Source: a virus
IMG/VR virus record: IMGVR_UViG_3300007511_000007
Location: 1 to 64,000 of that record
Direction: 5' to 3' (one strand)
DNA length: 64,000 bases
Position numbers and translations under genes: made by a program. Below are positions 30,977 to 39,469 of the stretch, piece by piece; within the stretch, counting starts at the first letter, position 1, and each line of letters begins with the position of its first letter. The notes under the pieces were generated by a model. That model did not search any database and was not told the DNA's origin. It saw only the letters and a program-made list of their open reading frames with translations.

Positions 30977-33616
30977 TCACCCCCGACAGCAGCTTTTCTT
31001 TCTCTTTGGTTTTGCCCCTTCCCGCAAAATGGGGACAATCTGCTTTCGCAATTCGGGCTTCTCATGCGCCAATTTGACTAGTTTCTTTCTGAGTTGAGTT
31101 TGCTTCATCGCAGTAATCTCTCCACTCCTTCCCGAAATATCAAGTTGATATTGGCCTTTTTTGCCTCGATAGAAGAACATCATCTTCTTCTTTGCCAAAC
31201 GATCGAGTACCGCAATGACGTGTTTACAGGCTTTGTGGTCACCTTGAGGATCTCTCACTGTGGGATTCGCCGCCGTCCCTCTGGCCTTACCGTACAAGTA
31301 ACCATCTGCCTTAGCCCAATGCTCCGGCCCTTGCCACTGCCAGAAGTTACATGAACATGTCACCCGGACATCCAACTTCTTGTGGTCTCGGGTGTTCCCT
31401 TTTTTGAGGAATTTGATTTTGACCCGATAGGGTGCCTTGGAACCTTGCACCCTGTAAAAGTAGATCCAATTCTTTTCCAGCACTCTTTCCAGATCAACTT
31501 TCAATCCCTCTGCCCGAGTCCTGATTTTTGGCCCAGTAGTATTAATGATCTCTGAGATCTTGGCAGCAACACGAGCATTGAAGGCTTTTTTGTTCTCAAA
31601 ATCATGCCCGCTGGGGATCACTTTTGCGGAACCGGGGTTGTTGTCCACCTGCCCATAATCACTCTCATGCCCTGGCGATTTGACTTCTCGCTCCTCAATG
31701 AGGCCAGGGCGATGGGTCATAGGAACAACCCACGTTCTTGTCCCCGTATACTCTTGTGCATTCTGGTCTTCACCTGAGGGAACGCCTTTGACGTTCTCAT
31801 CATGCTGCATTCGATCCGAGGGTCTTTTACGCTCTATGTAGACATCCGCAATTTTCTGTACCGCTTGAGGGATGTTCACGATCCCATAAATGTAATCGTC
31901 ATCTGTGGGATCAATGAGTTCTGATTCGGCATCATCAAGTGAGGGGTATTCTCCGCCTCGATCCTCATCCCCCTCCATGTCATCTTCGTGCGGGTCTTCT
32001 TTCCCTTGCTCGGCGTTTTCAAAGACCCCATCTACAATCCCGCTATCCACCCGTTCGAGTTCTTCAGGAGTCATTTCCGAGAGGCTCATCTTCCCCCCCA
32101 GAGCTTCACAAGCTTTTTGGAACTCTTCGCTTCCGAGATCGATTCCGGCGGTCTCTGCGGCACCCTCGACAGCTTCGGGGGTCAGGTCGGCGTAGGCGAC
32201 ATCTCCTACTTCCGTATCGATAAGCTCGAACATTGCATCAATGTCCTGCTCGGAGAGGAACACAACACTACAGAGGAACACTGGAACAGATAGAGACTGA
32301 AAGACCCCTCTCTCTGCCAAATTGAATGTGACCATTGCGGAGAGGGGAGAGACGCTATGGACATACCCTAACTCCATGTCCTGACCGATGACAAAAGCAA
32401 TCTCGGGGGCTGTCAGAACACCAGCATTCCGACGTTTGAACCGTTGGGGGTGCTTTCTGCGAATCTTCCTCTGGCGTTTGAACGCAGGTTGGTTCTTCCT
32501 TTTCCGATACCGCTGTTTCGCTTTGATCCGATTCCGGTTCCTGTTTTTCCGGTAGCGCATTCTCGATTTGACTCGGCTCAACCCTCTCTGTTTTCTTTGT
32601 CTCCTTCTCGGCTTCTGCCTTACGGCTGCAGTCACAGCTTGAGCTTCCTCATAATCAAAAAGCCAATCCAGATAGTTGAAGAACCGCTCCTCATCTTCCT
32701 CAGATTGGAAAATGACCTCTTCCATGAACTGCTCAAAGGGGACATCGTAGATCTCACCCTCGTACTCAAAACTCACCATTCCCGTGTTGTTCAAGAAAAT
32801 GAGTTTGGCTTCTCCGTCGTAGTCTTCCAACCACACTCGAATGGTAGGGAGATTGAAATACTTGGGGATCGCACCATCAGCCTTCTTTTCGCCCTTATTT
32901 TTCTCCCGCCACTTTTTCGCCCGATCTTTATTCTCCGACACTCCTGAAGGACGCCGCTTGTATTTGTCCGGGTATTTACGACGATATTTGACATCTCTCT
33001 TGTAGTCCGTCCGGTTCTTGATCTTCCGATATCGCCGCTTGGCTTTCATCCTGACTTTGCCACGATTACGCCGATAATACTTCTGGTAGTAAATCTTGGC
33101 CTTCCCTTTCTGGCTCTTTTGCCGGTCTGCCGATGACGGAAACACTTTTGTCAATCCGCCTTGAACCAGAATCCGAAAAGCCTCGTCCACTTTTTCGGCC
33201 AACCACTTTTCAGCCACGCTTGCTGCCGTGACATCAACCCGTCGTTTCATACTCCCACTTCCGTCATCCTTCCATGGATGCCCGTATTCTTCACCGGGAA
33301 CAGCTTTGGTACGAGGCCGTTTATGAAGCGGTTTCCCGTCTGTTTCACACGAAGGAGGTGGCGCATTGTATGTGGGACGCTTCGACGGCTTATCGGGGGT
33401 CGGTTGGTGCTTCTCTCGCTCTTTCTTGTGCTTGGGGGTAATCGGGAGAGCTTGTTGTTTATTCTCAGGGACATCGGGCCGGGTCTCGAAATTGTTCTCA
33501 GGAGATTCTGAAGTTGGGGGCGTCAAATCTTTCTGACTTGGTTCCGAGACCCAAGTTTTCACGCCAGGTAATTCACTGGCAGGTTGTCGGTAGCCCTTTT
33601 TCTTAACGAGGTTCAT
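30977..33616 (-). CDS. Large virion-type protein with SWIM zinc finger and two basic repeats
   Basis: 879 residues. A proline-rich N-terminus is followed by VAEKWLAEK. Two very basic repeats (near KAKRRYRKIKNRTDYKRDVK and KAKQRYRKRKNQPAFKRQRK) each precede a small acidic domain. A long acidic stretch comes next, then a C-terminal SWIM-type zinc finger (TCSCNFWQW, Cys754/Cys756, with ACKHVIAVL, Cys797/His799) and finally the shared peptide KLVKLAHEKPELRKQIVPIL. SWIM fingers bind DNA or proteins. The basic repeats suggest DNA contact, perhaps packaged in the capsid. Confidence 0.65.
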   Translation of the reverse strand: MNLVKKKGYRQPASELPGVKTWVSEPSQKDLTPPTSESPENNFETRPDVPENKQQALPITPKHKKEREKHQPTPDKPSKRPTYNAPPPSCETDGKPLHKRPRTKAVPGEEYGHPWKDDGSGSMKRRVDVTAASVAEKWLAEKVDEAFRILVQGGLTKVFPSSADRQKSQKGKAKIYYQKYYRRNRGKVRMKAKRRYRKIKNRTDYKRDVKYRRKYPDKYKRRPSGVSENKDRAKKWREKNKGEKKADGAIPKYFNLPTIRVWLEDYDGEAKLIFLNNTGMVSFEYEGEIYDVPFEQFMEEVIFQSEEDEERFFNYLDWLFDYEEAQAVTAAVRQKPRRRQRKQRGLSRVKSRMRYRKNRNRNRIKAKQRYRKRKNQPAFKRQRKIRRKHPQRFKRRNAGVLTAPEIAFVIGQDMELGYVHSVSPLSAMVTFNLAERGVFQSLSVPVFLCSVVFLSEQDIDAMFELIDTEVGDVAYADLTPEAVEGAAETAGIDLGSEEFQKACEALGGKMSLSEMTPEELERVDSGIVDGVFENAEQGKEDPHEDDMEGDEDRGGEYPSLDDAESELIDPTDDDYIYGIVNIPQAVQKIADVYIERKRPSDRMQHDENVKGVPSGEDQNAQEYTGTRTWVVPMTHRPGLIEEREVKSPGHESDYGQVDNNPGSAKVIPSGHDFENKKAFNARVAAKISEIINTTGPKIRTRAEGLKVDLERVLEKNWIYFYRVQGSKAPYRVKIKFLKKGNTRDHKKLDVRVTCSCNFWQWQGPEHWAKADGYLYGKARGTAANPTVRDPQGDHKACKHVIAVLDRLAKKKMMFFYRGKKGQYQLDISGRSGEITAMKQTQLRKKLVKLAHEKPELRKQIVPILREGAKPKRKKSCCRG

Positions 33617-34010
33617 TCACACTTCCTGAGAGCCATCTTTCAGAAACCCTCTTCTCCATAGACTTCTTGCCACCGCTTCCACCAAACGGGGGTTGCCCGA
33701 ATTTCACCGCATCTTCTACTTCCTTTTTTTCCGAGAGCGGGAGACGAGCCTCCAAAAAGTCTTTGCCCAAAATCGAAAGGGCATAAGAAACTTTGTCCAA
33801 TTTCCCGTCCAGTTGATCCAGACGTTCAGGGAGACCCATAATGATGTCTCCCCCCATCTGGTACAGGTCTTCCTTGTGTTTGGACTCAGAAACCAAACGA
33901 AGTGCTCGATTTATGAGATGGCGAATGCGATGAGCTTCCACCCGGGAGGCATGTACCCCTTCGGAGAGCACGGCATAGGCGGCTTGGCTACTGGCTTGTT
34001 TCTCGGGCAT
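33603..34010 (-). CDS. Unknown helical protein
   Basis: 135 residues, helical by pattern (ASRVEAHRIRHLINRALRLV). The last bases overlap the 879-residue gene. A TATAGT sits about 35 bases upstream. No family recognised. Confidence 0.55.
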   Translation of the reverse strand: MPEKQASSQAAYAVLSEGVHASRVEAHRIRHLINRALRLVSESKHKEDLYQMGGDIIMGLPERLDQLDGKLDKVSYALSILGKDFLEARLPLSEKKEVEDAVKFGQPPFGGSGGKKSMEKRVSERWLSGSVNEPR

Positions 34011-34069
34011 CTTGCAGAACCCCCTATTTCTCTATCAAGGGTTCTACTATAGAAGAACTAAAGGGACGC

Positions 34070-34867
34070 TCAGGAAAGAGCTTTCTCGATTCTCTTCTTC
34101 ACGCTATCCATCTCGACGGCTTTGATCGCAGCAATTGCCTTAGGATCACCCCCGTGGTTCTCCACCGCCAACTTCACACGAGTTTTCCAGTGATGGTTGA
34201 GATCCCACTGAAACTCCCCGGCTGATCCGCGGAGAGTCTTCGGCTCATATTGAACCGGCTTGTAGTAGGACTTCTTGGCCGGGGCTTTCTTGGGGGGAGG
34301 AGACGCCACGACCGCATCGGGGAGCAATTCCGAAAGTTCCTCGCCCGCATCGGCGTGTTCAATCGGTTGTGCTTTCTTGGACACCGAACTGTCTAACTTC
34401 CTGGCCTCGGCTGCAGCCGTCCTCGAATCGGTGATCTTCGTACTCTGCTTGGCCGGAGTTTGAATCGTGGCCACCGGCCGGGCTTCCTGGTCTTCATAAA
34501 TGACCTTGCCCATTTTCTGCCCAAGATTGGCATCCGCTACCGAAGTAACTACCGTTTCTTCCTCGGCAACCGCGTCCATCTCAATGGCGTCTCCCCGATC
34601 CCGTCCCGAAGTTTGCGCCGCATGAACTTCTACCCCGGCGGGCTTGGGACGATAAGTGGAAGTTTGATCCGAAATCGGAACGAGCCACCCTTGACGAATC
34701 GCTGCCCTGACGGTGGGAACATTGAAAGTTTCAGACCCGATCTTCAAGGTCTGACCATCAAACTCTACTTCATCATTCTCCCACACGTCACGCTCTACCG
34801 ACCCCAAATGGAACTTGACCGTCGCCCGAAACGAAAGAAACTGACCCTTCTGAAATTGCATTTCCAT
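34070..34867 (-). CDS. Unknown protein with disordered middle
   Basis: 265 residues: an N-terminal beta domain (GQFLSFRATVKFHLGSVERD), a disordered Ala/Lys/Pro-rich middle, and a C-terminal helical module (FQWDLNHHWKTRVKLAVENH). Probably virion-associated, judged from location. GAGAGGACGCC precedes the ATG. Confidence 0.55.
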   Translation of the reverse strand: MEMQFQKGQFLSFRATVKFHLGSVERDVWENDEVEFDGQTLKIGSETFNVPTVRAAIRQGWLVPISDQTSTYRPKPAGVEVHAAQTSGRDRGDAIEMDAVAEEETVVTSVADANLGQKMGKVIYEDQEARPVATIQTPAKQSTKITDSRTAAAEARKLDSSVSKKAQPIEHADAGEELSELLPDAVVASPPPKKAPAKKSYYKPVQYEPKTLRGSAGEFQWDLNHHWKTRVKLAVENHGGDPKAIAAIKAVEMDSVKKRIEKALS

Positions 34868-34964
34868 GGCGTCCTCTCCATATGTCTACATTTCAATGCT
34901 GCTTCCTTTCTATCGTACCACCTTAATACGAGAAAGATTCAAAACTTGCAACTAAACTTTAAAT

Positions 34965-34992
34965 GTTACGTTTCCCCCCTCAAGAGTAGTAT
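34965..34992 (+). promoter_or_regulatory. Phage promoter, GTTACG-N16-TAGTAT
   Basis: GTTACG at 34965-34970, 16 bases, TAGTAT at 34987-34992, then AGGTAGAGAGGAGG, which supplies the ribosome site of the 35014 gene. It is the cleanest member of the family. Confidence 0.8.
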
Positions 34993-35013
34993 AGGTAGAG
35001 AGGAGGAATTACT

Positions 35014-35355
35014 ATGCCCACAAGTTTCAGAGATGACGCCTTCGGTGACCTCGTCCACGTTTGGAAAGACGGGGATTATCTCGACGGCAAGACAGGGTGT
35101 GGTGCCGCTGTTGAGCGCAGCATTCGTATCACTAATGGGCACTCCTACATTGACCACGGTTTCAAGCTCAAGTGGACTTGCCCCAATTGTCATGCACGAA
35201 CACGAAAATCCAAGGGGCACCCCGGTTACCGAGAATGCGGACGTTGTCATCACATGACGGGAATGCTCAAAGACGGGAAACTCATCAGTTTTCCTGCTGA
35301 CATATTCGAGTTTCTCAGAGTTGAGCCTTTCGACCCTGCCAAGTCCCGCTACTAA
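35014..35355 (+). CDS. Zinc-ribbon protein, single-gene plus-strand unit
   Basis: 113 residues. WTCPNCHARTRKSKGHPG and YRECGRCHHMTGMLKDGK form a four-Cys zinc ribbon in the middle. It is the only plus-strand gene in the 17.2-64 kb region and carries its own strong promoter, so it is probably expressed at a different time from its neighbours. Function unknown. Confidence 0.7.
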   Translation: MPTSFRDDAFGDLVHVWKDGDYLDGKTGCGAAVERSIRITNGHSYIDHGFKLKWTCPNCHARTRKSKGHPGYRECGRCHHMTGMLKDGKLISFPADIFEFLRVEPFDPAKSRY

Positions 35356-36461
35356 TAATCAGGGTATCCCGAATCCTCTTGAGTTTCATTTTCAGGGGTG
35401 CCGTGGGCTTCCATCTTCTTGCCACTCTGGTACCCCACAGGGTCATCCTGCGTGAAGATGAGTTCCGACGGGGGCAATACAGAGTCCTTTGATTCCACCG
35501 GGGCAATCCTCAAGAACTTGAAGTGCTCGGCTTTAATCTGATTCTCCTTAGCCCTTTTGTCCTCCTCGGCAAGATCAAGGAAGCACTCCAAGCAAACCTT
35601 GTGGTGCAGATACCTTTCCCCCACAATTTTCCAGAGGTCGTCGGCCACCTTGTAGTTCAAGCGGATGATCTTCCCGCATCTGCGACACGAAGGATGCCCC
35701 ATAGGATTGTAATTTCTGATCTGCCACTTGCCGTTCTCAGGGACATTGATGAAAGGCAGACGGTACCAGTCATGTAAACCGGTGTCCTTGAAACAAACAC
35801 CTCTCACATTGAGTCCCAGACGGGCCAGCGTCTCATGGGTCAGAATGGCTCTGTAAACCATCCCAATGGGGTATTTGGCATCGTTATGCAACTTTGTGAT
35901 GGTGGACTCCAGACGATTAGGATCGTCGTCCACCTCTTCCTCCGTTACCACAAGCTCCCCGCCCTCATGAAGGGGGGCGTCGAGCTTGGATTCATAGCCG
36001 GGGAATTCCAAATGATATTTGTCCACGTAGTCGAACAGGAAGTCGATGGCACATACAACCATGGGCCTCCATGTGTCAATGAGCATCTCCCTGATCACCG
36101 TGTCGAAACCCGTGAGCAATTCACTGGTCGACAGCATGTGGGCTTGGCCAACCAAGAACTCGTAGGTATCCCGTGCATCCTTGGGCATAGTGAATTCGAG
36201 CTTGAACATGAGATGCTCCAGAACTCTCCGATCCTGAACCACCCGCAAAGTATCGTCCGTGAAGGATTCCCCAATGGGGTCTTTCTCATCGGAGTCGTCC
36301 TCCTTCCCCAAAGAACTCAACCGTAACTCCATGGGTTCCTGTTTCTCACCATCCCTTGAAAACTGGGGGTTACGACTGTCTTTGATGACAATGCGAGGGA
36401 ACAGATCCCACTTACTTGTGAGATGACGACGCTTTCTCCTTGCTTTGGAACGTTTACTCAT
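35352..36461 (-). CDS. Unknown 369-residue protein with a zinc-binding segment
   Basis: Opens MSKRSKARRKRRHLTSKWDL and has a helical central domain (LEHLMFKLEFTMPKDARDTY). Near residue 290 CRRCGKIIRLNYKV, followed later by HHKVCLECFLDLAE, suggests a zinc site. Start at 36461 follows GAGGAGG. Convergent with the 35014 gene, overlapping by four bases. No family recognised. Confidence 0.6.
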   Translation of the reverse strand: MSKRSKARRKRRHLTSKWDLFPRIVIKDSRNPQFSRDGEKQEPMELRLSSLGKEDDSDEKDPIGESFTDDTLRVVQDRRVLEHLMFKLEFTMPKDARDTYEFLVGQAHMLSTSELLTGFDTVIREMLIDTWRPMVVCAIDFLFDYVDKYHLEFPGYESKLDAPLHEGGELVVTEEEVDDDPNRLESTITKLHNDAKYPIGMVYRAILTHETLARLGLNVRGVCFKDTGLHDWYRLPFINVPENGKWQIRNYNPMGHPSCRRCGKIIRLNYKVADDLWKIVGERYLHHKVCLECFLDLAEEDKRAKENQIKAEHFKFLRIAPVESKDSVLPPSELIFTQDDPVGYQSGKKMEAHGTPENETQEDSGYPDY

Positions 36462-36591
36462 CCGAGCCTCCTCAATAGTTGGTTGCTCACCAACCAGTTC
36501 GGGGTTACATCTGTCGGAGCAGGGTATGTCCCTACCCACATGAAAACTCTACCACGCAAAATCAGCTTGCACAACATGGAATTGAAAACAA

Positions 36592-39282
36592 TTACCGTTC
36601 GCCAACACAGTCAGAACAATACCGTCTCGTGTTATTTTGGCTCTGGTCTAAGAATGCTCCCCCACACCTTCGACATTTCTTCGACCTGAGTTTTTGACGG
36701 CAATCTAAACAAACTGTACGGCGATCTACGGCTTTGAACTGCTCACCGCACTCAGAACATGTCCAGACCCCAATTTCTTGCTCGCTGCGGAATTGCGACA
36801 CATCGGTAATCTTGCCAGATCGAAACATCTTTTCCCGCCGCCGATGCTCAGGACAACAAAACCGCATTGAGTTTTGCTTCGAGTCATCAACGAAAGCCTC
36901 CCCACAATGTCGATACTGACAAGTCTTCCGACGTTTTGATAGCTCCCGCTCCTCCTTACACTCAGGACAATACTTGAAGCTCCCCTTTAGACTCGTTTGC
37001 CATTCCTTGTCACAACTCTGGCATATGAAATCCCGCACCCCTGCTAAAGGATTCGTTGCCCGACGCTGCTTCCTTTTCTCTTTCGCTCTCTTTGCGTCGA
37101 GTGCCTTTCTGCAATCCACACAATACAACGTCCTCGAAGATGCCCCCACAAGCTCCAGACCACAAACGGTACAAGTAATCTTCTTACTTGAACAGGCGGG
37201 ACAAATCATCTTCTCCCCCAAAGGAATGACCTTGCCACAGCTTGTACAATGACTGAATTGCACGCCTTGCTCACCAATCGTGACCGTCTTTGGCTGCCCT
37301 ACCCGAGGCCAACACAGAACTTTCTCATGGTTCTCTCGGTCTTTGAACTTCGGCATCGCATATCTTACAACCTCTCCCTTCCCCACTGGGAGCCGCTCAC
37401 AGATGTCAATAGTATCTTGAATCAAGGGGTACACCACACCCCCTATCTTGAAATCGTCCACGTTCAAGACAACCCACCCACCCGGATTTAGAGCGAGCAC
37501 AGATTTCCGCACCACCTCTTCCCAGAACTCTTTCAGCCAACTCTCGTATGTGGAATATCGATTTCCAGCCAACCTCTCGGAATCCCCATAAATCTCTCGT
37601 TTCCAGTATGGTGGGGATGTCAAGACCATATCAACACAAGGGAACTCAAAGTCCTCAGATGTCACATTATGCAGTTGAATCCGATCTTTGGCCCCCTGGA
37701 CATAGGAACCAATCCAATCGGCCATGCGGTGCAATCTCGTGAACGTTTCATTCTGTGGCTCGCATCCGATATATCTCGGATACGCACTCGACAGAACAAC
37801 TCCCATCATTCTGCCGCCATACCCGGCGCAGGGATCAAAAACGGTGCCACCTGGCGGGCAGAATTTGTCCACCAGTACCTTTGCTGCAGAGGGTCTGAAA
37901 TTATACACTCCTGAGTAAGTCAAAAACCTCAAAGCCCCCCGCAGTTGAGACGGATTAGGGACTCTCCCCATACCCAACAAAGCACGTATCGCTTTCCTTA
38001 GCGACACGTCATCGCTGAAAATCTGCATTGGGCTTCTTTTTGACTGGAAAGAGCGAGCTTCCCAAATGTGAGGCATCAGAGCATGACACGAACTCTGCCC
38101 AACACGTCTCTCTTTCAGGACACCACCCTGTAGAACTTGGTCAACTTCTAAACGATGAATTGCTTGTAGCTCCTGCGGTTTGATAATCGAATGGGGGAAC
38201 CCCTCTCTTCGCCAAAACTCAAAGATCTCCTGCTCGATGCGCTCCCGGTCCGACAACGAAACGCTGCCCCACCTCTTGGCCTCTCGCCGTAACTCAATGG
38301 GAATATGTTTCTCCCCTTTTGTATTGATTGGAACCTTTGGGACAACACCTGGAGGCCAAAACTTGCGGGGGATTTTATACAAAACACTGGAACTGGCATA
38401 CGGGGCAATCAAGGAAAAGAACAGTGCCGAAGAGATCGCCCTGATCCCCATAATCTTGCAAGAGGTCTGTGCCGAAGTTCCCATTAAGTACGTTTTAATC
38501 CCGAACTGCTCCCCCACAACCCTCACAATCTCTTCTGCTTCCTGAAGGGTCGTGTCCCCTAACGCAAAAGAGGGGAGACCAGAATCCAGATGACCATCGT
38601 CAAAGTACCAATACGCCAATGACTGCACAGTCAAGCCCCTCAAAATTACTGTTGGGTACTTTCTAGTGCCCTTTGGATAAAAGACCGCACGCAATTCCCG
38701 CAACCACTCATGTTGAACTGTCCGGAACCCAAAGCCATACTGCATCTCTCCCGAGTCTTCTGATTCAGTCTCTTCGTAGAACAGGGGCCGCGCAATTGTG
38801 CTCAACATGTTGTGGATATGCCGCAAATAATCGAATTGACTGTGGGAATGAACAACCTTCAGCACACCACGCTCAAAAAGATGGCCATCCCCCAATAAGG
38901 TTCCAATGATGACCTCCTTCTGATCCTGTGTGAGCAAATCTTTCTTTGTAGCCCGCTCTGACTTCGAGATTGCTACAATGCCCCACTTCTTACGGAGTCT
39001 GGCTATGGCAGGCTTTTTAACTCCATACCGAGCAGCAATTTGCCTGTCCCCCATCTGTTGATAAAGACTTTTCAAAAGGACTGGAGTTAATTCGCCCAAA
39101 GTAGGCAACCCCTTTCTTTGACTCAGGTCACGTCTCTCTCGGATCGTAGTTGTCGGGATACCAAGCTTCTTTCTGTGGTAAGCAACCCCCTCACCGGACA
39201 TCCCGAACATCTCACCTATCTGGGAATCCGTGTGCTGTGTATACAAGACCTCTAATTCCCCCTTGCTAAATTTCTTGCCCAT
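36592..39282 (-). CDS. LAGLIDADG homing endonuclease - DNA methyltransferase - zinc-ribbon fusion
   Basis: 896 residues. Residues 5-105 hold two helix-turn-helix-like units (SQIGEMFGMSGEGVAYHRKK, RQIAARYGVKKPAIARLRKK). Residues 124-300 are a LAGLIDADG nuclease (IIGTLLGDGHLF, LAYWYFDDGHLD). Residues 400-665 are a DNA amino-methyltransferase with the SAM site GGTVFDPCAGYGGRMMG and the catalytic LTSPPYWKREIYG. Residues 678-896 are a chain of at least five zinc ribbons (HCTSCGK, CTVCGLE, ICQSCDKE, TCSECGEQ, KCRRCGGAF). It lies between a structural-type gene and the capsid gene and is probably mobile. Confidence 0.85.
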   Translation of the reverse strand: MGKKFSKGELEVLYTQHTDSQIGEMFGMSGEGVAYHRKKLGIPTTTIRERRDLSQRKGLPTLGELTPVLLKSLYQQMGDRQIAARYGVKKPAIARLRKKWGIVAISKSERATKKDLLTQDQKEVIIGTLLGDGHLFERGVLKVVHSHSQFDYLRHIHNMLSTIARPLFYEETESEDSGEMQYGFGFRTVQHEWLRELRAVFYPKGTRKYPTVILRGLTVQSLAYWYFDDGHLDSGLPSFALGDTTLQEAEEIVRVVGEQFGIKTYLMGTSAQTSCKIMGIRAISSALFFSLIAPYASSSVLYKIPRKFWPPGVVPKVPINTKGEKHIPIELRREAKRWGSVSLSDRERIEQEIFEFWRREGFPHSIIKPQELQAIHRLEVDQVLQGGVLKERRVGQSSCHALMPHIWEARSFQSKRSPMQIFSDDVSLRKAIRALLGMGRVPNPSQLRGALRFLTYSGVYNFRPSAAKVLVDKFCPPGGTVFDPCAGYGGRMMGVVLSSAYPRYIGCEPQNETFTRLHRMADWIGSYVQGAKDRIQLHNVTSEDFEFPCVDMVLTSPPYWKREIYGDSERLAGNRYSTYESWLKEFWEEVVRKSVLALNPGGWVVLNVDDFKIGGVVYPLIQDTIDICERLPVGKGEVVRYAMPKFKDRENHEKVLCWPRVGQPKTVTIGEQGVQFSHCTSCGKVIPLGEKMICPACSSKKITCTVCGLELVGASSRTLYCVDCRKALDAKRAKEKRKQRRATNPLAGVRDFICQSCDKEWQTSLKGSFKYCPECKEERELSKRRKTCQYRHCGEAFVDDSKQNSMRFCCPEHRRREKMFRSGKITDVSQFRSEQEIGVWTCSECGEQFKAVDRRTVCLDCRQKLRSKKCRRCGGAFLDQSQNNTRRYCSDCVGER

Positions 39283-39406
39283 AAAGACTCTTTTCGCCTC
39301 CTTTCGGGAACAGGCCGAAGCGACGTTTACACGTAGCCGTAGGCGGGTTTGCCATCTAGGAGCATTTTACTTGGGGATTGTTGCGGAGTCAAGAGGGTTA
39401 ACCAAG

Positions 39407-39440
39407 AAATCCCCGAACCACCAAAGCGGAACGGGGGTTT
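39407..39440 (-). terminator. Putative terminator after the major capsid gene
   Basis: On the minus strand AAACCCCCG pairs with CGGGGATTT (one wobble pair) around a 16-base loop, followed by CTTGGTT. It lies about 30 bases after the capsid stop codon and would isolate capsid transcription from the methyltransferase gene. Confidence 0.5.
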
Positions 39441-39469
39441 CTCTTACGATTTCAGGCAGTTACGAGAAC

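Noticed and set aside
30977-31108. Separate small gene starting MKQTQLRKKL inside the end of the 879-residue gene
   Set aside because: It is in the same frame as the large gene and its ribosome site is too far from the ATG. An internal start is possible but not supported.
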